64,000 bases of DNA from Mycobacterium sp. SVM_VP21. Lineage in GTDB: Bacteria > Actinomycetota > Actinomycetes > Mycobacteriales > Mycobacteriaceae. A program made the position numbers and the translations under genes. Shown piece by piece: positions 1-8,262 of this stretch (position 1 is its first letter; every line of letters starts with the position of its first letter). The stretch is from NCBI GenBank assembly GCA_024758765.1, contig CP101406.1, forward strand, positions 3,844,001 through 3,908,000, written 5' to 3'. The notes under the pieces were generated by a model. It ran no database searches, had not been told where the DNA came from, and worked only from the letters and a program-made list of their open reading frames with translations.

Positions 1-474
1 GATGTAGTGGCAGGTGTAGCCGTTCGGGAACCGCTCGAGGTAATCCTGATGCTCGGGCTCGGCCTCCCAGAAGTCGCCGGCCGGGCTGACCTCGGTGACC
101 ACCTTGCCCGGCCAGCGGCCCGAAGCTTCCACGTCGGCGATGGTGTCCAGCGCGATCTGGCGCTGCTCGTCGTCGAGGTAGAAGATCGCCGAGCGGTAGC
201 TGGTTCCGACGTCGTTGCCCTGCCGGTTACGCGTGGTCGGGTCGTGGATGGCGAAGAAGAACTCCAGCAGGTTGCGGTAATCGGTGGCCGCGGGGTCGTA
301 GGTGATCTCGATGGCCTCGGCATGGGTGCCGTGATTGCGGTAGGTGGCGTTCGGGACATTGGGGTCGCCGGTGTAGCCGACGCGGGTACTCACTACGCCG
401 GGCTGCTTGCGGATCAGGTCCTGCATGCCCCAGAAGCAGCCGCCGGCCAGGATCGCTCTCGGGAAATTGGTCAT
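1..474 (-). CDS. msrA: Peptide methionine sulfoxide reductase MsrA (3' end cut by window)
   Basis: Reduces methionine-S-sulfoxide in proteins and so repairs oxidative damage in the cytoplasm. The translation opens [20 protein letters not shown]; the GCFWG motif with catalytic Cys13 is diagnostic of MsrA, and the conserved YRSAIFY and NGYTCHY segments follow. The ATG is at 474-472. The reading frame is open to base 1, giving 158 codons; the family is about 160-180 residues, so only the last few residues are outside the window. It lies 17 bp downstream of the P450 gene on the same strand and could be the last gene of that operon. In H37Rv I remember msrA (Rv0137c) directly beside the SnoaL gene found here at 4961, which makes the block between them an insertion or a lineage difference. 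Confidence 0.93.
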   Translation of the reverse strand, partial: MTNFPRAILAGGCFWGMQDLIRKQPGVVSTRVGYTGDPNVPNATYRNHGTHAEAIEITYDPAATDYRNLLEFFFAIHDPTTRNRQGNDVGTSYRSAIFYLDDEQRQIALDTIADVEASGRWPGKVVTEVSPAGDFWEAEPEHQDYLERFPNGYTCHYI

Positions 475-491
475 GCCCCGATTATCCGCAG

Positions 492-1667
492 CTATCGGTG
501 ACCCGCCAGTGGATAGGAACGGTAGCTGGTCAACACGGCACTCGGCTCGCGGTGCGGCGGCGCCTGCGCCGTCAACTCGGGGAAACGGTCGAACAGGGCC
601 AGCAGGCCCAACCGGATCTGCATACGGGCCAACGGCGCGCCCAGGCAGACATGCGGACCGAACCCGAATCCCAGGTGGCCGGTCTGCGAGCGGGCCAGGT
701 CCAGCCGGTCGGGGTCGGGGAACATCGCCGGGTCCCGGTTGGCGGCCGCCAACCCGAGCAGGATTGGGGCACCGGTCTCGATCACGGTGTTGTTCCGGTC
801 ACCGACTTCGATCGGCGCGCTGGCCACCCGGGAGATCATCAGGGCCGGGCTGATCATTCGGACCAGTTCGTCAACGGCATGCGGGGAGTCGGCCAGCAGG
901 CCGCGTTGCCCAGGGTCGTCGATCAGCAAGGCGGCCGCCCCGGTCAGCACGGCCGTGGTGGTGTCATGTCCGGCCGACAACAAGAAGATGGCGTTGTGCA
1001 GCAGCTCATCGTCGGACAGTGGCAGTCCGCTGGTGGCCACCACCGACAGCAGGTCGTGGCCGGGATCGGCGCGGCGCAGCACCAGCAGATCGGCGAGCAG
1101 GGCCTTCATCCCGGCGGCGGCGTCGTCCGCGGCAGTGAAAACGGTGCGAGATGCCGCCGGTTCCAGCGCCGCGATCAGCGCCATCGACCAGGTCGCCAGG
1201 TTGTCCAGTTCGCTGTCGGGCACCCCCAGCAAAGTGGCTATCGCCCCCAGCGGCAACGGCTTGGCGAACTCTGCCACCAGGTCGAATCCTCCCGGGTCCA
1301 GTCCGGCCGCCAAAGACCGTGCCCGGGAGGCGACTTCGGCTTCGAAGGAGGCCAGCGCCCGCGGCGTGAACGCCCGCGACAGCGGCGCCCGTAGCCGGCG
1401 GTGGTCGTCACCGGAGCGGTAGAACAGGTTGTGCTCCACGTGGGTCAGATACGGGCGACCCGGATCGAGCTTGTTGCGGTACAGGTTTCGCCGGTCGGTG
1501 CTGGCTCGCTCGTCGCGCAGCATCGCCAGCACGTCGGCGTAGCGGGTCAGCACCCACAGCCCCTGGCTGTTGCGGTGCACCGGCTCGGCTTCGGCGAACC
1601 GTCGCTGATACGCCAACGGATCGGCGTGCAGCTCCGGGTCGCGGAAGTCGAAGTCGAGCGTGCCCAT
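492..1667 (-). CDS. Cytochrome P450 monooxygenase
   Basis: Heme-thiolate monooxygenase of 391 residues, cytosolic, needing ferredoxin and reductase partners that are not encoded nearby. Visible signatures are the I-helix AGHDTTT (232-238), the K-helix ExxR at Glu267-Arg270, and the heme loop [10 protein letters not shown] (334-343) with proximal ligand Cys341. The chosen start is ATG 1667, giving MGTLDFDF. A longer in-frame extension to 1916 overlaps the upstream hydrolase and is not P450-like. The start overlaps the hydrolase stop by one base (TGATG), which implies translational coupling. The substrate is unknown. The neighbours (acyl-CoA enzyme, hydrolase, VOC protein, KstR-type operator) suggest a lipid, steroid or other hydrophobic carbon source, but this is inference. 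Confidence 0.93.
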   Translation of the reverse strand: MGTLDFDFRDPELHADPLAYQRRFAEAEPVHRNSQGLWVLTRYADVLAMLRDERASTDRRNLYRNKLDPGRPYLTHVEHNLFYRSGDDHRRLRAPLSRAFTPRALASFEAEVASRARSLAAGLDPGGFDLVAEFAKPLPLGAIATLLGVPDSELDNLATWSMALIAALEPAASRTVFTAADDAAAGMKALLADLLVLRRADPGHDLLSVVATSGLPLSDDELLHNAIFLLSAGHDTTTAVLTGAAALLIDDPGQRGLLADSPHAVDELVRMISPALMISRVASAPIEVGDRNNTVIETGAPILLGLAAANRDPAMFPDPDRLDLARSQTGHLGFGFGPHVCLGAPLARMQIRLGLLALFDRFPELTAQAPPHREPSAVLTSYRSYPLAGHR

Positions 1668-2779
1668 CAGGTGCGTTCGGCGATCCAGGACGCCACCAGA
1701 TCGGCGCAGATCGTGCGGCTGTCCGTCGGCTGCTCCAGGTAGTGGTCGCCGGGGATGAAATGGAGCTGCTTGTCGGTGCTGGCCAGCGAGTCGTGGATGT
1801 GGTGAGCATCGCTGGGGAAGACGCCGGTGTCCGCGGTGCCCTGGATCACCAACGAGGGCAACGTGATCCGGCCCAGGTGCGGAGCGCCCTGACAGAACGA
1901 CGTCTGCAGGCTCCACATGGACAGCCAGGTCCGCAGGGTGCAGTGCGCGGCGATGTTGTATGGCGCGCGGTTGGCGCGCCTCGGGTCACCCAGGTAGCAC
2001 GAGTTCAGCGGACGGTCCGACGGATCGAGCGAGGCGTCGAGGTAACGCGGGTCGGCCCACACCCGGTGCACCGAGAAGGAGCGGTCGTAGGTGCCGCCGG
2101 CCTTGAGCCGCTTCAGTTCTGCCTGCGCCCACGCGGTGATTCGGTCATTGCGGTCGCGCTGGGCCTGGCGGTAGCGGGCGATGAATTCCGGGGTGTAGGG
2201 CGGGGTGTTCTGCTCGGCGTACATGTCCAGAGACGGGTCGCAGGACAGCGGGTCGGTCTCGTCGGTCACCGACGGGTCGATCCACGCGGTCAGCACCTCC
2301 GGGCGCCCGGCGTGCGCCTGGGTGGAGACGTACAGATCGCCGGGCGGCAGCGCATTGACCGCGTCGGGCACCGGGCCGCCGCCGACTGCTGTGATGTGCG
2401 GGTCTATCGCCTGCGACTGGTAGGCGGCCATCAACGATCCACCGCCGGAGTTGCCGAGCAAGACGATCGTCTCGACGCCGGCCTGTTCACGCAGCCATTG
2501 CACGCCGGCCGCGATATCGAGCAGTGCGTGCTCGAGCAGGAACAACGACTCACCGCTGCGATACCGGGTGTTCCAACCCAAGAAGCCGTAGCCGTGTTCG
2601 GCCATGAGCGGCGCCAGGTAGTGCTCGGCGAAGTCCACGTTGTAGTGACTGGCGATCACCGCCACCTTCGGCTTGACGCCGGCCGGGGTCCAGTACAGCC
2701 CCTGGGCCGGGTGATAACCGGCGGGGTTGACGCCCGCCGATGCCGAAGTGAGCGAAACGAATTCGCGGGTTACTGCCAC
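1667..2779 (-). CDS. Alpha/beta hydrolase
   Basis: Protein of 370 residues with an alpha/beta-hydrolase fold. The nucleophile elbow GNSGGG places the catalytic Ser at 111. The likely acid lies in the IQGTADTGVFPSD stretch and the likely base in PGDHYLE near the C-terminus. There is no signal peptide. The GTG start at 2779 is supported by AAAGGAG seven bases upstream. The gene is 16 bp after the TetR gene and overlaps the P450 start, so TetR, hydrolase and P450 are probably one transcript. A role as esterase, C-C hydrolase or lactonase in the same pathway as the P450 and enoyl-CoA hydratase is plausible; the substrate cannot be read from sequence. Confidence 0.85.
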   Translation of the reverse strand: MAVTREFVSLTSASAGVNPAGYHPAQGLYWTPAGVKPKVAVIASHYNVDFAEHYLAPLMAEHGYGFLGWNTRYRSGESLFLLEHALLDIAAGVQWLREQAGVETIVLLGNSGGGSLMAAYQSQAIDPHITAVGGGPVPDAVNALPPGDLYVSTQAHAGRPEVLTAWIDPSVTDETDPLSCDPSLDMYAEQNTPPYTPEFIARYRQAQRDRNDRITAWAQAELKRLKAGGTYDRSFSVHRVWADPRYLDASLDPSDRPLNSCYLGDPRRANRAPYNIAAHCTLRTWLSMWSLQTSFCQGAPHLGRITLPSLVIQGTADTGVFPSDAHHIHDSLASTDKQLHFIPGDHYLEQPTDSRTICADLVASWIAERT

Positions 2780-2795
2780 TGCATTACTCCTTTGG

Positions 2796-3449
2796 TCATG
2801 AACCCTGATCGCGCCAGCTCACCGAGCGATACCAGGTGTCAGTGAGCGTCTTGATTGCTGCTTCCTCGTCCAGTTCGCGGCCCGCGACGTCGCCGCCGGC
2901 CACCAGCCAGACATAGGTGAAGTGGTTGAGCATGGCGACGATGGCGGACCCGACCAGTTCCGGGTCCGCGTCGGGTGAATAGCCCTGGCGTTGCGCCATT
3001 CGCACCGTCTGTGCCACCCAGTCGATGGCGTCGGCGCACATCTCCCGCCAGCGCTGGGCGAACGCGTCGTCGATCATCGCCAGCTGGAACACCCCGACCA
3101 TGACCCCGAGATGCTCGCGATAGGTGTCCCAGTGCGCGCGCACCGACTCCTGGATGATGTCGTGCAGATCCTGGCCCGGGTGCAGGGCCTGCACCGCACG
3201 GCTTTTGGCCGAGGCGCGGAAGTCCTCCGCCAGCGACGCCAGCAGGTCTTCCTTGGACCCGAAGTAGTGGTAGAACGACGCCGGCGAGCGTTTGGCGGCG
3301 GAGGTGATGTCGGTGATCGTCGTCTTGAAAAACCCCTTGCGGGCGATCACCTCGCGGGCCGCCCGTTCCAGGCGAGCCTGGGTGTCGCGGCCCCGGACGG
3401 TGGGACGGGTGGCCGACCCGTCCGCGACTTCGCCGTCCGCGGATGTCAC
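2796..3449 (-). CDS. TetR-family transcriptional regulator
   Basis: Regulator of 217 residues. An N-terminal TetR helix-turn-helix lies at about residues 22-68 (RLERAAREVIARKGFF, then SPASFYHYFGSKEDLL), followed by an alpha-helical ligand domain. Translation starts at GTG 3449 and overlaps the stop of the enoyl-CoA hydratase gene (GTGA), so it is co-expressed with the pathway genes it probably controls. The ligand could be an acyl-CoA or pathway intermediate, as for many mycobacterial TetR proteins beside acyl-CoA enzymes. No operator can be assigned to it with confidence; the clear palindrome in the upstream divergent promoter looks like a KstR site. Confidence 0.9.
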   Translation of the reverse strand: MTSADGEVADGSATRPTVRGRDTQARLERAAREVIARKGFFKTTITDITSAAKRSPASFYHYFGSKEDLLASLAEDFRASAKSRAVQALHPGQDLHDIIQESVRAHWDTYREHLGVMVGVFQLAMIDDAFAQRWREMCADAIDWVAQTVRMAQRQGYSPDADPELVGSAIVAMLNHFTYVWLVAGGDVAGRELDEEAAIKTLTDTWYRSVSWRDQGS

Positions 3450-4276
3450 GCCGGCTCCGTCTGCTCTAGGTCGGCAACCAGCTCGGCCAGTCGGCGTTCG
3501 CCATCAAGGGTCTGGCCGCCCGCGGCCAGAAAGCGTTGCATCTTCGGCAGCGCGGTGCCGCGGCCGAGCATCTGGGCGAACGCGGAGCGCTCCACCGCCA
3601 GGCCCGCGGCGAGGTCCGGGGCGGCCAGGGTGGCCTTGACATCGGCGATGTCGGCCAGCGGCACCGTGGCGATGCGCTGCACCAGCCGGTCCAGGAAGGG
3701 TCCGACGACGTCCGCGTCCAACGCCCGGTTGACCAGCCCGTAGCGCTCGGCGAGGCCCGCGTCGAGGTCGTCGTGGGCGAGGATGACCTCCAGCGCCCGG
3801 CCCCGGCCCAGTAGGTGAAGTAGGTGTTGCGGACCCGAGCCGGCCGGGATGACGCCGATCCCGGTCTCGATCTGGTTGAACAGCGCTCGGCCGGTGACCG
3901 CAAACCGCAGATCGAGGTTGACCAGCAGCTCCATCCCGCCACCGGCCACCCGCCCGGCGACCACCCCGATGGTGACCTGGTCCAGCGCGCGGAAGGCGCC
4001 GACCAGGTCCTGGAAGGAGCCGCATGCGGCCTCGGTGTTCTCGACCGAGGCAGCCAGCAGCGCCAGGTCCACGTGGGCGATGAAGAAGTCGGGGTTGGCG
4101 CTTTCCAAAACCACCACCCGTACGGTGTCGCCCGCCGCGCGCAGCCACTTCACCAGTCGCCACAGGTCGCCCATCATGGTGGCGTCCATCAGGTTGATCT
4201 CGCCGTGGCTGATGCACACCCGGGCCACCGGTCCCTCGTGGGTGACCGTCAGCGACGTCAGCGAATCGAGACCCAT
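3446..4276 (-). CDS. Enoyl-CoA hydratase/isomerase family protein
   Basis: Crotonase-superfamily protein of 276 residues. The substrate-binding motif reads FFIAHVDLALL where classical enoyl-CoA hydratases have CAGADL; this variant recurs in a subgroup of crotonases. The second oxyanion motif is AGRVAGGGMELLVNLDLRFA and the catalytic Glu position lies in QIETGIGVIP. It probably hydrates or isomerises an enoyl-CoA in a degradation pathway. The start is ATG 4276, 11 bp after the VOC gene. The stop overlaps the TetR start by four bases. The exact reaction (hydratase, isomerase or C-C cleavage) is open. Confidence 0.86.
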   Translation of the reverse strand: MGLDSLTSLTVTHEGPVARVCISHGEINLMDATMMGDLWRLVKWLRAAGDTVRVVVLESANPDFFIAHVDLALLAASVENTEAACGSFQDLVGAFRALDQVTIGVVAGRVAGGGMELLVNLDLRFAVTGRALFNQIETGIGVIPAGSGPQHLLHLLGRGRALEVILAHDDLDAGLAERYGLVNRALDADVVGPFLDRLVQRIATVPLADIADVKATLAAPDLAAGLAVERSAFAQMLGRGTALPKMQRFLAAGGQTLDGERRLAELVADLEQTEPA

Positions 4277-4287
4277 GAGTGCCCGGC

Positions 4288-4827
4288 TCAGCCGAGCTGG
4301 GTGGTGGTCGTCTTCGACGTGACCACCTTGGGGTCAGCGGCCCGCTCGGTGCTGTTCAGCAACTTGTGTGCCTGCTCGGGGTCGGGTTCGAACCCGGGAG
4401 TGTCGCGGCACAGCTCGATCATGATGCCGTTGGGATCCAGGTAGTACAGCGAGTGGCACCAGCCGTGGTCGACGTCCATCAGCGCCTTGATGCCGGCGGC
4501 GTCCATCCGGGCCCGGACTTCGTTCTGCTTCTCTTCGGTGGCCCGGAACGCGAAGTGGTTCACCCAGACCGGCAGTCCGTTCGGACGTGACAACGAGCTG
4601 GACCAGTCGGGCTTCTCCCCGACGCCGTGCAGGTCGAAGAACGCGATGCACGAGCCGTCGCCGAGGTCGTAGAACACATGGCGGAAGAAGCCTTCTTGCA
4701 GGTGCTCGACTTCGGTGTGCACCAGTGGCAATCCCAGCAGGTCCTCGTAGAAGTGGTTCGTGGCCTCCAGGTCGGCGCAGGCGTAGGCGGCGTGGTGCAA
4801 GCCGACGGCGGGCTTAGGGGACGTCAC
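4288..4827 (-). CDS. VOC-family (glyoxalase/extradiol dioxygenase fold) protein
   Basis: Protein of 179 residues with the vicinal-oxygen-chelate fold: LHHAAYACADLEATNHFYEDLLG at the N-terminus gives a candidate metal ligand (His), and HFAFRA and IMIELCRDTPG repeat the fold. Members include extradiol dioxygenases, glyoxalases and methylmalonyl-CoA epimerases; at this length a two-module dioxygenase or lyase is possible. The GTG start at 4827 has AAGGAGG upstream with an 11-base gap. It is the first gene of the minus-strand run VOC, enoyl-CoA hydratase, TetR, hydrolase, P450, msrA, and is divergent from the SnoaL gene across a promoter region with a KstR-type palindrome. Confidence 0.85.
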   Translation of the reverse strand: MTSPKPAVGLHHAAYACADLEATNHFYEDLLGLPLVHTEVEHLQEGFFRHVFYDLGDGSCIAFFDLHGVGEKPDWSSSLSRPNGLPVWVNHFAFRATEEKQNEVRARMDAAGIKALMDVDHGWCHSLYYLDPNGIMIELCRDTPGFEPDPEQAHKLLNSTERAADPKVVTSKTTTTQLG

Positions 4828-4937
4828 TGGCTGCCGAACCTCCTTACGGCCCGCGGTGGGCCGACGGCGTCACCGTAGCACTGCCGGTGAATATAAACCC
4901 AGATTCGATTCTGAGCGTGGACCCTCGACAACCTCGC

Positions 4938-4951
4938 TAGAACGTGTTCTA
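4938..4951. promoter_or_regulatory. KstR-type operator
   Basis: The 14-bp perfect palindrome TAGAACGTGTTCTA matches the published mycobacterial KstR consensus TnnAACnnGTTnnA at every fixed position. It lies in the 133-bp divergent gap between the VOC gene (start 4827) and the SnoaL-like gene (ATG 4961), ten bases before that ATG. KstR is the TetR-family repressor of the cholesterol-catabolism regulon. Binding here would most directly block the SnoaL-epimerase-DUF427 transcript and could also affect the opposite operon. Confidence 0.8.
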
Positions 4952-4960
4952 GTTCTTGGC

Positions 4961-5467
4961 ATGACGAAACCGCAGTTCAGCCGCGCAGAACTCGCGGCCG
5001 CATTTGATGTGTTCGAGCAGACCGTCGCTCGCGCCGCCGAGACCCAGGACTGGGATGCCTGGGTGGCGCACTACACCCCCGACGTCGAATACGTCGAACA
5101 CGCGATGGGCACCATGCACGGGCGCGACGAGGTGCGCAGCTGGATCCGCAAGACCATGTCGACCTTCCCGGGCAGCTACATGACCGAGTTCCCGGCACTG
5201 TGGACCGTCATCGACGAGGACGGCGGGCGCATCATCTGCGAGCTGGACAACCCCATGCGCGACCCGGGCGACGGCACCATCATCAGCGCCACCAACATCT
5301 CGATCGTCACCTACGCCGGCGACGGCCTGTGGTCCCGCCAGGAGGACATCTACAACCCGCTGCGCTTCGTCGCCGCGAGCATGAAATGGTGCCGCAAAGC
5401 CCAGGAGCTCGGCACCCTCGACGACGAAGCGGCCGCCTGGATGAAGCAATTCGGAGGAAACGTATGA
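4961..5467 (+). CDS. SnoaL-like/NTF2-fold protein
   Basis: Protein of 168 residues, from MTKPQFSRAELAAAFDVFE to GGNV. A cone-shaped NTF2 fold is indicated by WDAWVAHYTPDVEYVEHAMG and GRDEVRSWI, as in SnoaL polyketide cyclases and ketosteroid isomerase relatives. The catalytic role is not proven. The ATG at 4961 is chosen because the upstream in-frame extension (from 4856) runs through the operator and promoter. Its stop overlaps the epimerase start (ATGA), so the two are coupled. Position and neighbours match Rv0138 as I remember it. The KstR-type site just upstream suggests induction on sterol-derived ligands. Confidence 0.85.
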   Translation: MTKPQFSRAELAAAFDVFEQTVARAAETQDWDAWVAHYTPDVEYVEHAMGTMHGRDEVRSWIRKTMSTFPGSYMTEFPALWTVIDEDGGRIICELDNPMRDPGDGTIISATNISIVTYAGDGLWSRQEDIYNPLRFVAASMKWCRKAQELGTLDDEAAAWMKQFGGNV

Positions 5468-6474
5468 GCCGCAAGCCCAAGCTTGTCATCGGGGCCAACG
5501 GGTTCCTGGGATCGCACGTCACCCGCCAGCTCGTCGACGCCGGAGAAGACGTACGGGTGATGGTGCGCCCGAGCGCCAACACCATCGCCATCGACCATCT
5601 CGACGTCACGCGGTTCCACGGCGACATCTTCGATTCGGCCACCCTGGCCGAGGCGATGGCCGGCTGCGACGACGTTTACTACTGCGTCGTGGACACCCGC
5701 GCGTGGCTGCGGGACCCGAGCCCGCTGTTCCGCACCAACGTCGAGGGCACCCGCAACGTCCTGGCAGTGGCCAAAGATGCCGACCTGCGCCGATTCGTGT
5801 TCACCAGCAGCTACGCCACCGTGGGCCGGCGTCGCGGTCACGTCGCCAACGAGGACGACATCATCAACCCGCGCGGACTGACGCCCTATGTCCAGTCCCG
5901 GGTGCAGGCCGAAGAGCTGGTGCTGCGCAGCGCCGAAGCCGGCCTGCCCGCTGTCGCGATGTGTGTGTCCACCACCTACGGCGACGGCGACTGGGGTCGG
6001 ACCCCGCACGGAGCGTTCATCGCCGGGGCAGCGTTCGGGAAGCTGCCGTTCCTGATGAAAGGGATCGAGCTGGAAGTGGTCGGGGTCGACGACGCCGCCC
6101 GCGCGATGATCCTGGCCGCCGACCGTGGACGCAACGGCCAGCGTTACCTGATTTCCGAGCGGTTGATCCCGCTGCAGGACGTGGTCAAGATCGCGGCCGA
6201 CGAAGCGGGTATGCCGGCGCCGTCGCGTTCGATCTCGGTGCCGGCGCTGTATGCGCTGGGCGCACTCGGCAGCCTGCGGGCGAGCCTGACCGGTAAGGAT
6301 GCCGAGCTGAGCCTGAAGTCGGTGCGGATGATGCGCGCCGAAGCTCCGGTCGATCACAGCAAGGCGGTGCGCGAGCTCGGCTGGCAGCCACGACCGGTTG
6401 AGGAATCGATTCGGGAAGCGGCGCGTTTCTGGATGAAACTGCGGAACGCCAAGAAACGAGGTTCGCCGGCATGA
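5464..6474 (+). CDS. NAD-dependent epimerase/dehydratase, 3-beta-HSD-like
   Basis: Extended short-chain dehydrogenase of 336 residues. The N-terminal Rossmann motif is VIGANGFLGSHV (GxxGxxG), followed by an acidic GDIFD segment and the active-site region FTSSYATVG with a later YVQSRVQAEE (YxxxR instead of the usual YxxxK). It resembles the 3-beta-hydroxysteroid dehydrogenase/dihydroflavonol reductase group. The Lys-to-Arg reading depends on that alignment and should be checked. It is translationally coupled on both sides (ATGA with the SnoaL gene, ATGA with DUF427). Position matches Rv0139 from memory. With a KstR-type operator upstream, a steroid or lipid alcohol is a reasonable substrate guess. 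Confidence 0.85.
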   Translation: MSRKPKLVIGANGFLGSHVTRQLVDAGEDVRVMVRPSANTIAIDHLDVTRFHGDIFDSATLAEAMAGCDDVYYCVVDTRAWLRDPSPLFRTNVEGTRNVLAVAKDADLRRFVFTSSYATVGRRRGHVANEDDIINPRGLTPYVQSRVQAEELVLRSAEAGLPAVAMCVSTTYGDGDWGRTPHGAFIAGAAFGKLPFLMKGIELEVVGVDDAARAMILAADRGRNGQRYLISERLIPLQDVVKIAADEAGMPAPSRSISVPALYALGALGSLRASLTGKDAELSLKSVRMMRAEAPVDHSKAVRELGWQPRPVEESIREAARFWMKLRNAKKRGSPA

Positions 6475-6866
6475 CACACGGACATTCAGGCAGACGACCG
6501 ATACACATCCCGAGTGACGAGTACCCGATCACCGTGACCCCGACCGGGCGGCAGGTCACGGTGCGGATTGGTGGCGAGATCATCGCCGACAGCGGCAACG
6601 CGCTCACCCTGCAGGAGTCGAATCACCCTGCGGTGCAGTACATTCCACTGTCCGATGTCAAGACCGATCTGCTGACCCGCACCCAGACCACCAGCTATTG
6701 TCCGTTCAAGGGCGATGCCGCCTACTACAGTGTCACCACCGTGGCCGGCCAGACGATCGCCGACGCGATCTGGACCTACGAGCAGCCTTTCCCGGCGGTT
6801 GCGCCGATCGCCGGGCACGTCGCGTTCTACCCAGACAAGGCCGACATCAGCGTCGCTGAAGCCTGA
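6471..6866 (+). CDS. DUF427 domain protein
   Basis: Protein of 131 residues. The beta-rich DUF427 core is recognisable from VTVRIGGEIIADSGNALTL, then QTTSYCPFKGDAAYYSV and a terminal AFYPDKADI. The conserved CPFKGDA motif is the family hallmark; the function is not established. No signal peptide or membrane segment is visible. The ATG at 6471 overlaps the epimerase stop, making it the third gene of the coupled run, and its 3' end faces the minus-strand SnoaL gene 15 bp away. It corresponds to Rv0140 in my recollection. Confidence 0.87.
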   Translation: MTHGHSGRRPIHIPSDEYPITVTPTGRQVTVRIGGEIIADSGNALTLQESNHPAVQYIPLSDVKTDLLTRTQTTSYCPFKGDAAYYSVTTVAGQTIADAIWTYEQPFPAVAPIAGHVAFYPDKADISVAEA

Positions 6867-6881
6867 AGCGCCAGTGTTTCC

Positions 6882-7271
6882 CTAGAGCCCCAACAGTTGC
6901 CCGGCGAACCGGGTGTCGGTGTACTCGCGCACCGAGACGATCCGGCCGTCTTGGGTGTCGACGATGTACGCCAGCGGGCTGTCATAGTGCGAACCGTCGG
7001 CGGCGTGACAGTCGCCCAGCGCTTCGATCACCACCGTCTCGTGTTCGTTGATGCACCGGACCAGCTCCAGGTTGATCCGTAAGCCGAGTCGACGCTGCTC
7101 GACTTCCAGCCGCAACTCGTCCTTGTCGACGGCCTGGCGGGTCAGGATGCTCCACCAGGTGAAGTCATCGCTGACCAGCGCAAAAATATCGTCCAGGTCG
7201 TCGTCGCCGCAGATGCCCTGCAGGAACATCCACGCCAATTCCGCCTGCGGATCGTCGAACGGGGTGGCCAT
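6882..7271 (-). CDS. SnoaL-like NTF2-fold protein
   Basis: Small cytosolic protein of 129 residues. DDDLDDIFALVSDDFTWWSI and VIEALGDCHAADGSHYDSPLAYI fit a SnoaL-like cone-shaped fold with a hydrophobic pocket. No catalytic residues can be assigned with confidence. The start is ATG 7271. It is convergent with the DUF427 gene and divergent from the AlkA-like gene across a short gap. Position matches Rv0141c as remembered. Confidence 0.78.
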   Translation of the reverse strand: MATPFDDPQAELAWMFLQGICGDDDLDDIFALVSDDFTWWSILTRQAVDKDELRLEVEQRRLGLRINLELVRCINEHETVVIEALGDCHAADGSHYDSPLAYIVDTQDGRIVSVREYTDTRFAGQLLGL

Positions 7272-7335
7272 TTGTCCATCGTGACCGGGCAGCGCGGAGC
7301 GGTCAACGAAGACAAGCCATCCTTATGATCGCGTC

Positions 7336-8262
7336 ATCAGTAATTCGCTTTGTCGCACCGTTGCTTTCCCCGGCCCGGCCAGCCCGGCGCTGGCGCTGGG
7401 CCCACTGCGCCGCGGCCCGGGCGACCCATGCCTGCAGGTTGTAGACGGCGCCATCTGGCGAACCAGCCTGATGCCCAGCGGACCGGTGACGGCGTGCATC
7501 GTCCAGGTCGCGCCCGATGCGGTGGATTGCGCGGCCTGGGGCGCCGGCGCCGCGGAGTTTCTTGACGGGGCACCGGGTTTGTTGGGCGTCCACGACGACC
7601 CGGCCGACTTCGCGCCGACCGATCCGACGGTGATCGCTGCCTACCGGCGCGTGCCGCACCTGCGGCTGGGTCGCACCGGCCGGGTGCTCGAGGCACTCAT
7701 CCCGGCGGTGCTCGAGCAGCGGGTACCGGGCGCCGATGCCTTCCGGGCCTGGCGGCTGCTGGTCACCGAGTTCGGCTCACCGGCTCCCGGTCCGGCGCCA
7801 TCACGAATGCGGGTGCCGCCGTCGGCGCAAACCTGGCGGACCATCCCGTCCTGGAAGTTCCATCGGGCCAACGTCGATGGCGGGCGGGCGCGCACCATCG
7901 TCGGGTGCGCGGGGCGCGCGGACGCCCTGGAACGGCTGGTGGCCCGCCCGGCCGCGGAGGCCCGAGCCGCACTGACGTCGCTGCCCGGCGTCGGCGAGTG
8001 GACCGCGGCCGAAACCGCGCAGCGTGCATTCGGTGATGCCGACGCCTTATCGGTCGGGGACTATCACCTTGCGACGATGATCGGCCGCACGCTGCTCGGC
8101 CTGCCGCTCGACGAGGTGTTCACCGACGAAGCCATGGTCGAACTGATGGAGCCAATGCGGCCGCACCGGCACCGCGTGGTTCGGTTGCTGATCGACAGCG
8201 GGCTCGCAGTCAGCAAACGACGGGGGCCGCGGCTGGCCCTGCAGCGGATCAGCTCGCTGTAG
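7336..8262 (+). CDS. AlkA-like DNA-3-methyladenine glycosylase (HhH-GPD), start uncertain
   Basis: Base-excision repair glycosylase. The helix-hairpin-helix is LTSLPGVGEWTAAETAQRAFGDAD, followed by SVGDYHLA with the catalytic Asp of the HhH-GPD family (LPGVGxWTA...D). The first in-frame ATG is at 7471, but the frame upstream encodes a family-like N-terminus (RTVAFPGPASPAL, then LGPLRRGPGD). No ATG, GTG or TTG exists in that frame between the stop at 7282 and 7471. Starting at the ATC at 7336 gives 308 residues, the length I remember for Rv0142. The options are a non-canonical start, a small 5' frameshift (an out-of-frame ATG sits at 7325), or real initiation at 7471. It overlaps the convergent TetR gene by 14 bp. 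Confidence 0.75.
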   Translation: MSNSLCRTVAFPGPASPALALGPLRRGPGDPCLQVVDGAIWRTSLMPSGPVTACIVQVAPDAVDCAAWGAGAAEFLDGAPGLLGVHDDPADFAPTDPTVIAAYRRVPHLRLGRTGRVLEALIPAVLEQRVPGADAFRAWRLLVTEFGSPAPGPAPSRMRVPPSAQTWRTIPSWKFHRANVDGGRARTIVGCAGRADALERLVARPAAEARAALTSLPGVGEWTAAETAQRAFGDADALSVGDYHLATMIGRTLLGLPLDEVFTDEAMVELMEPMRPHRHRVVRLLIDSGLAVSKRRGPRLALQRISSL

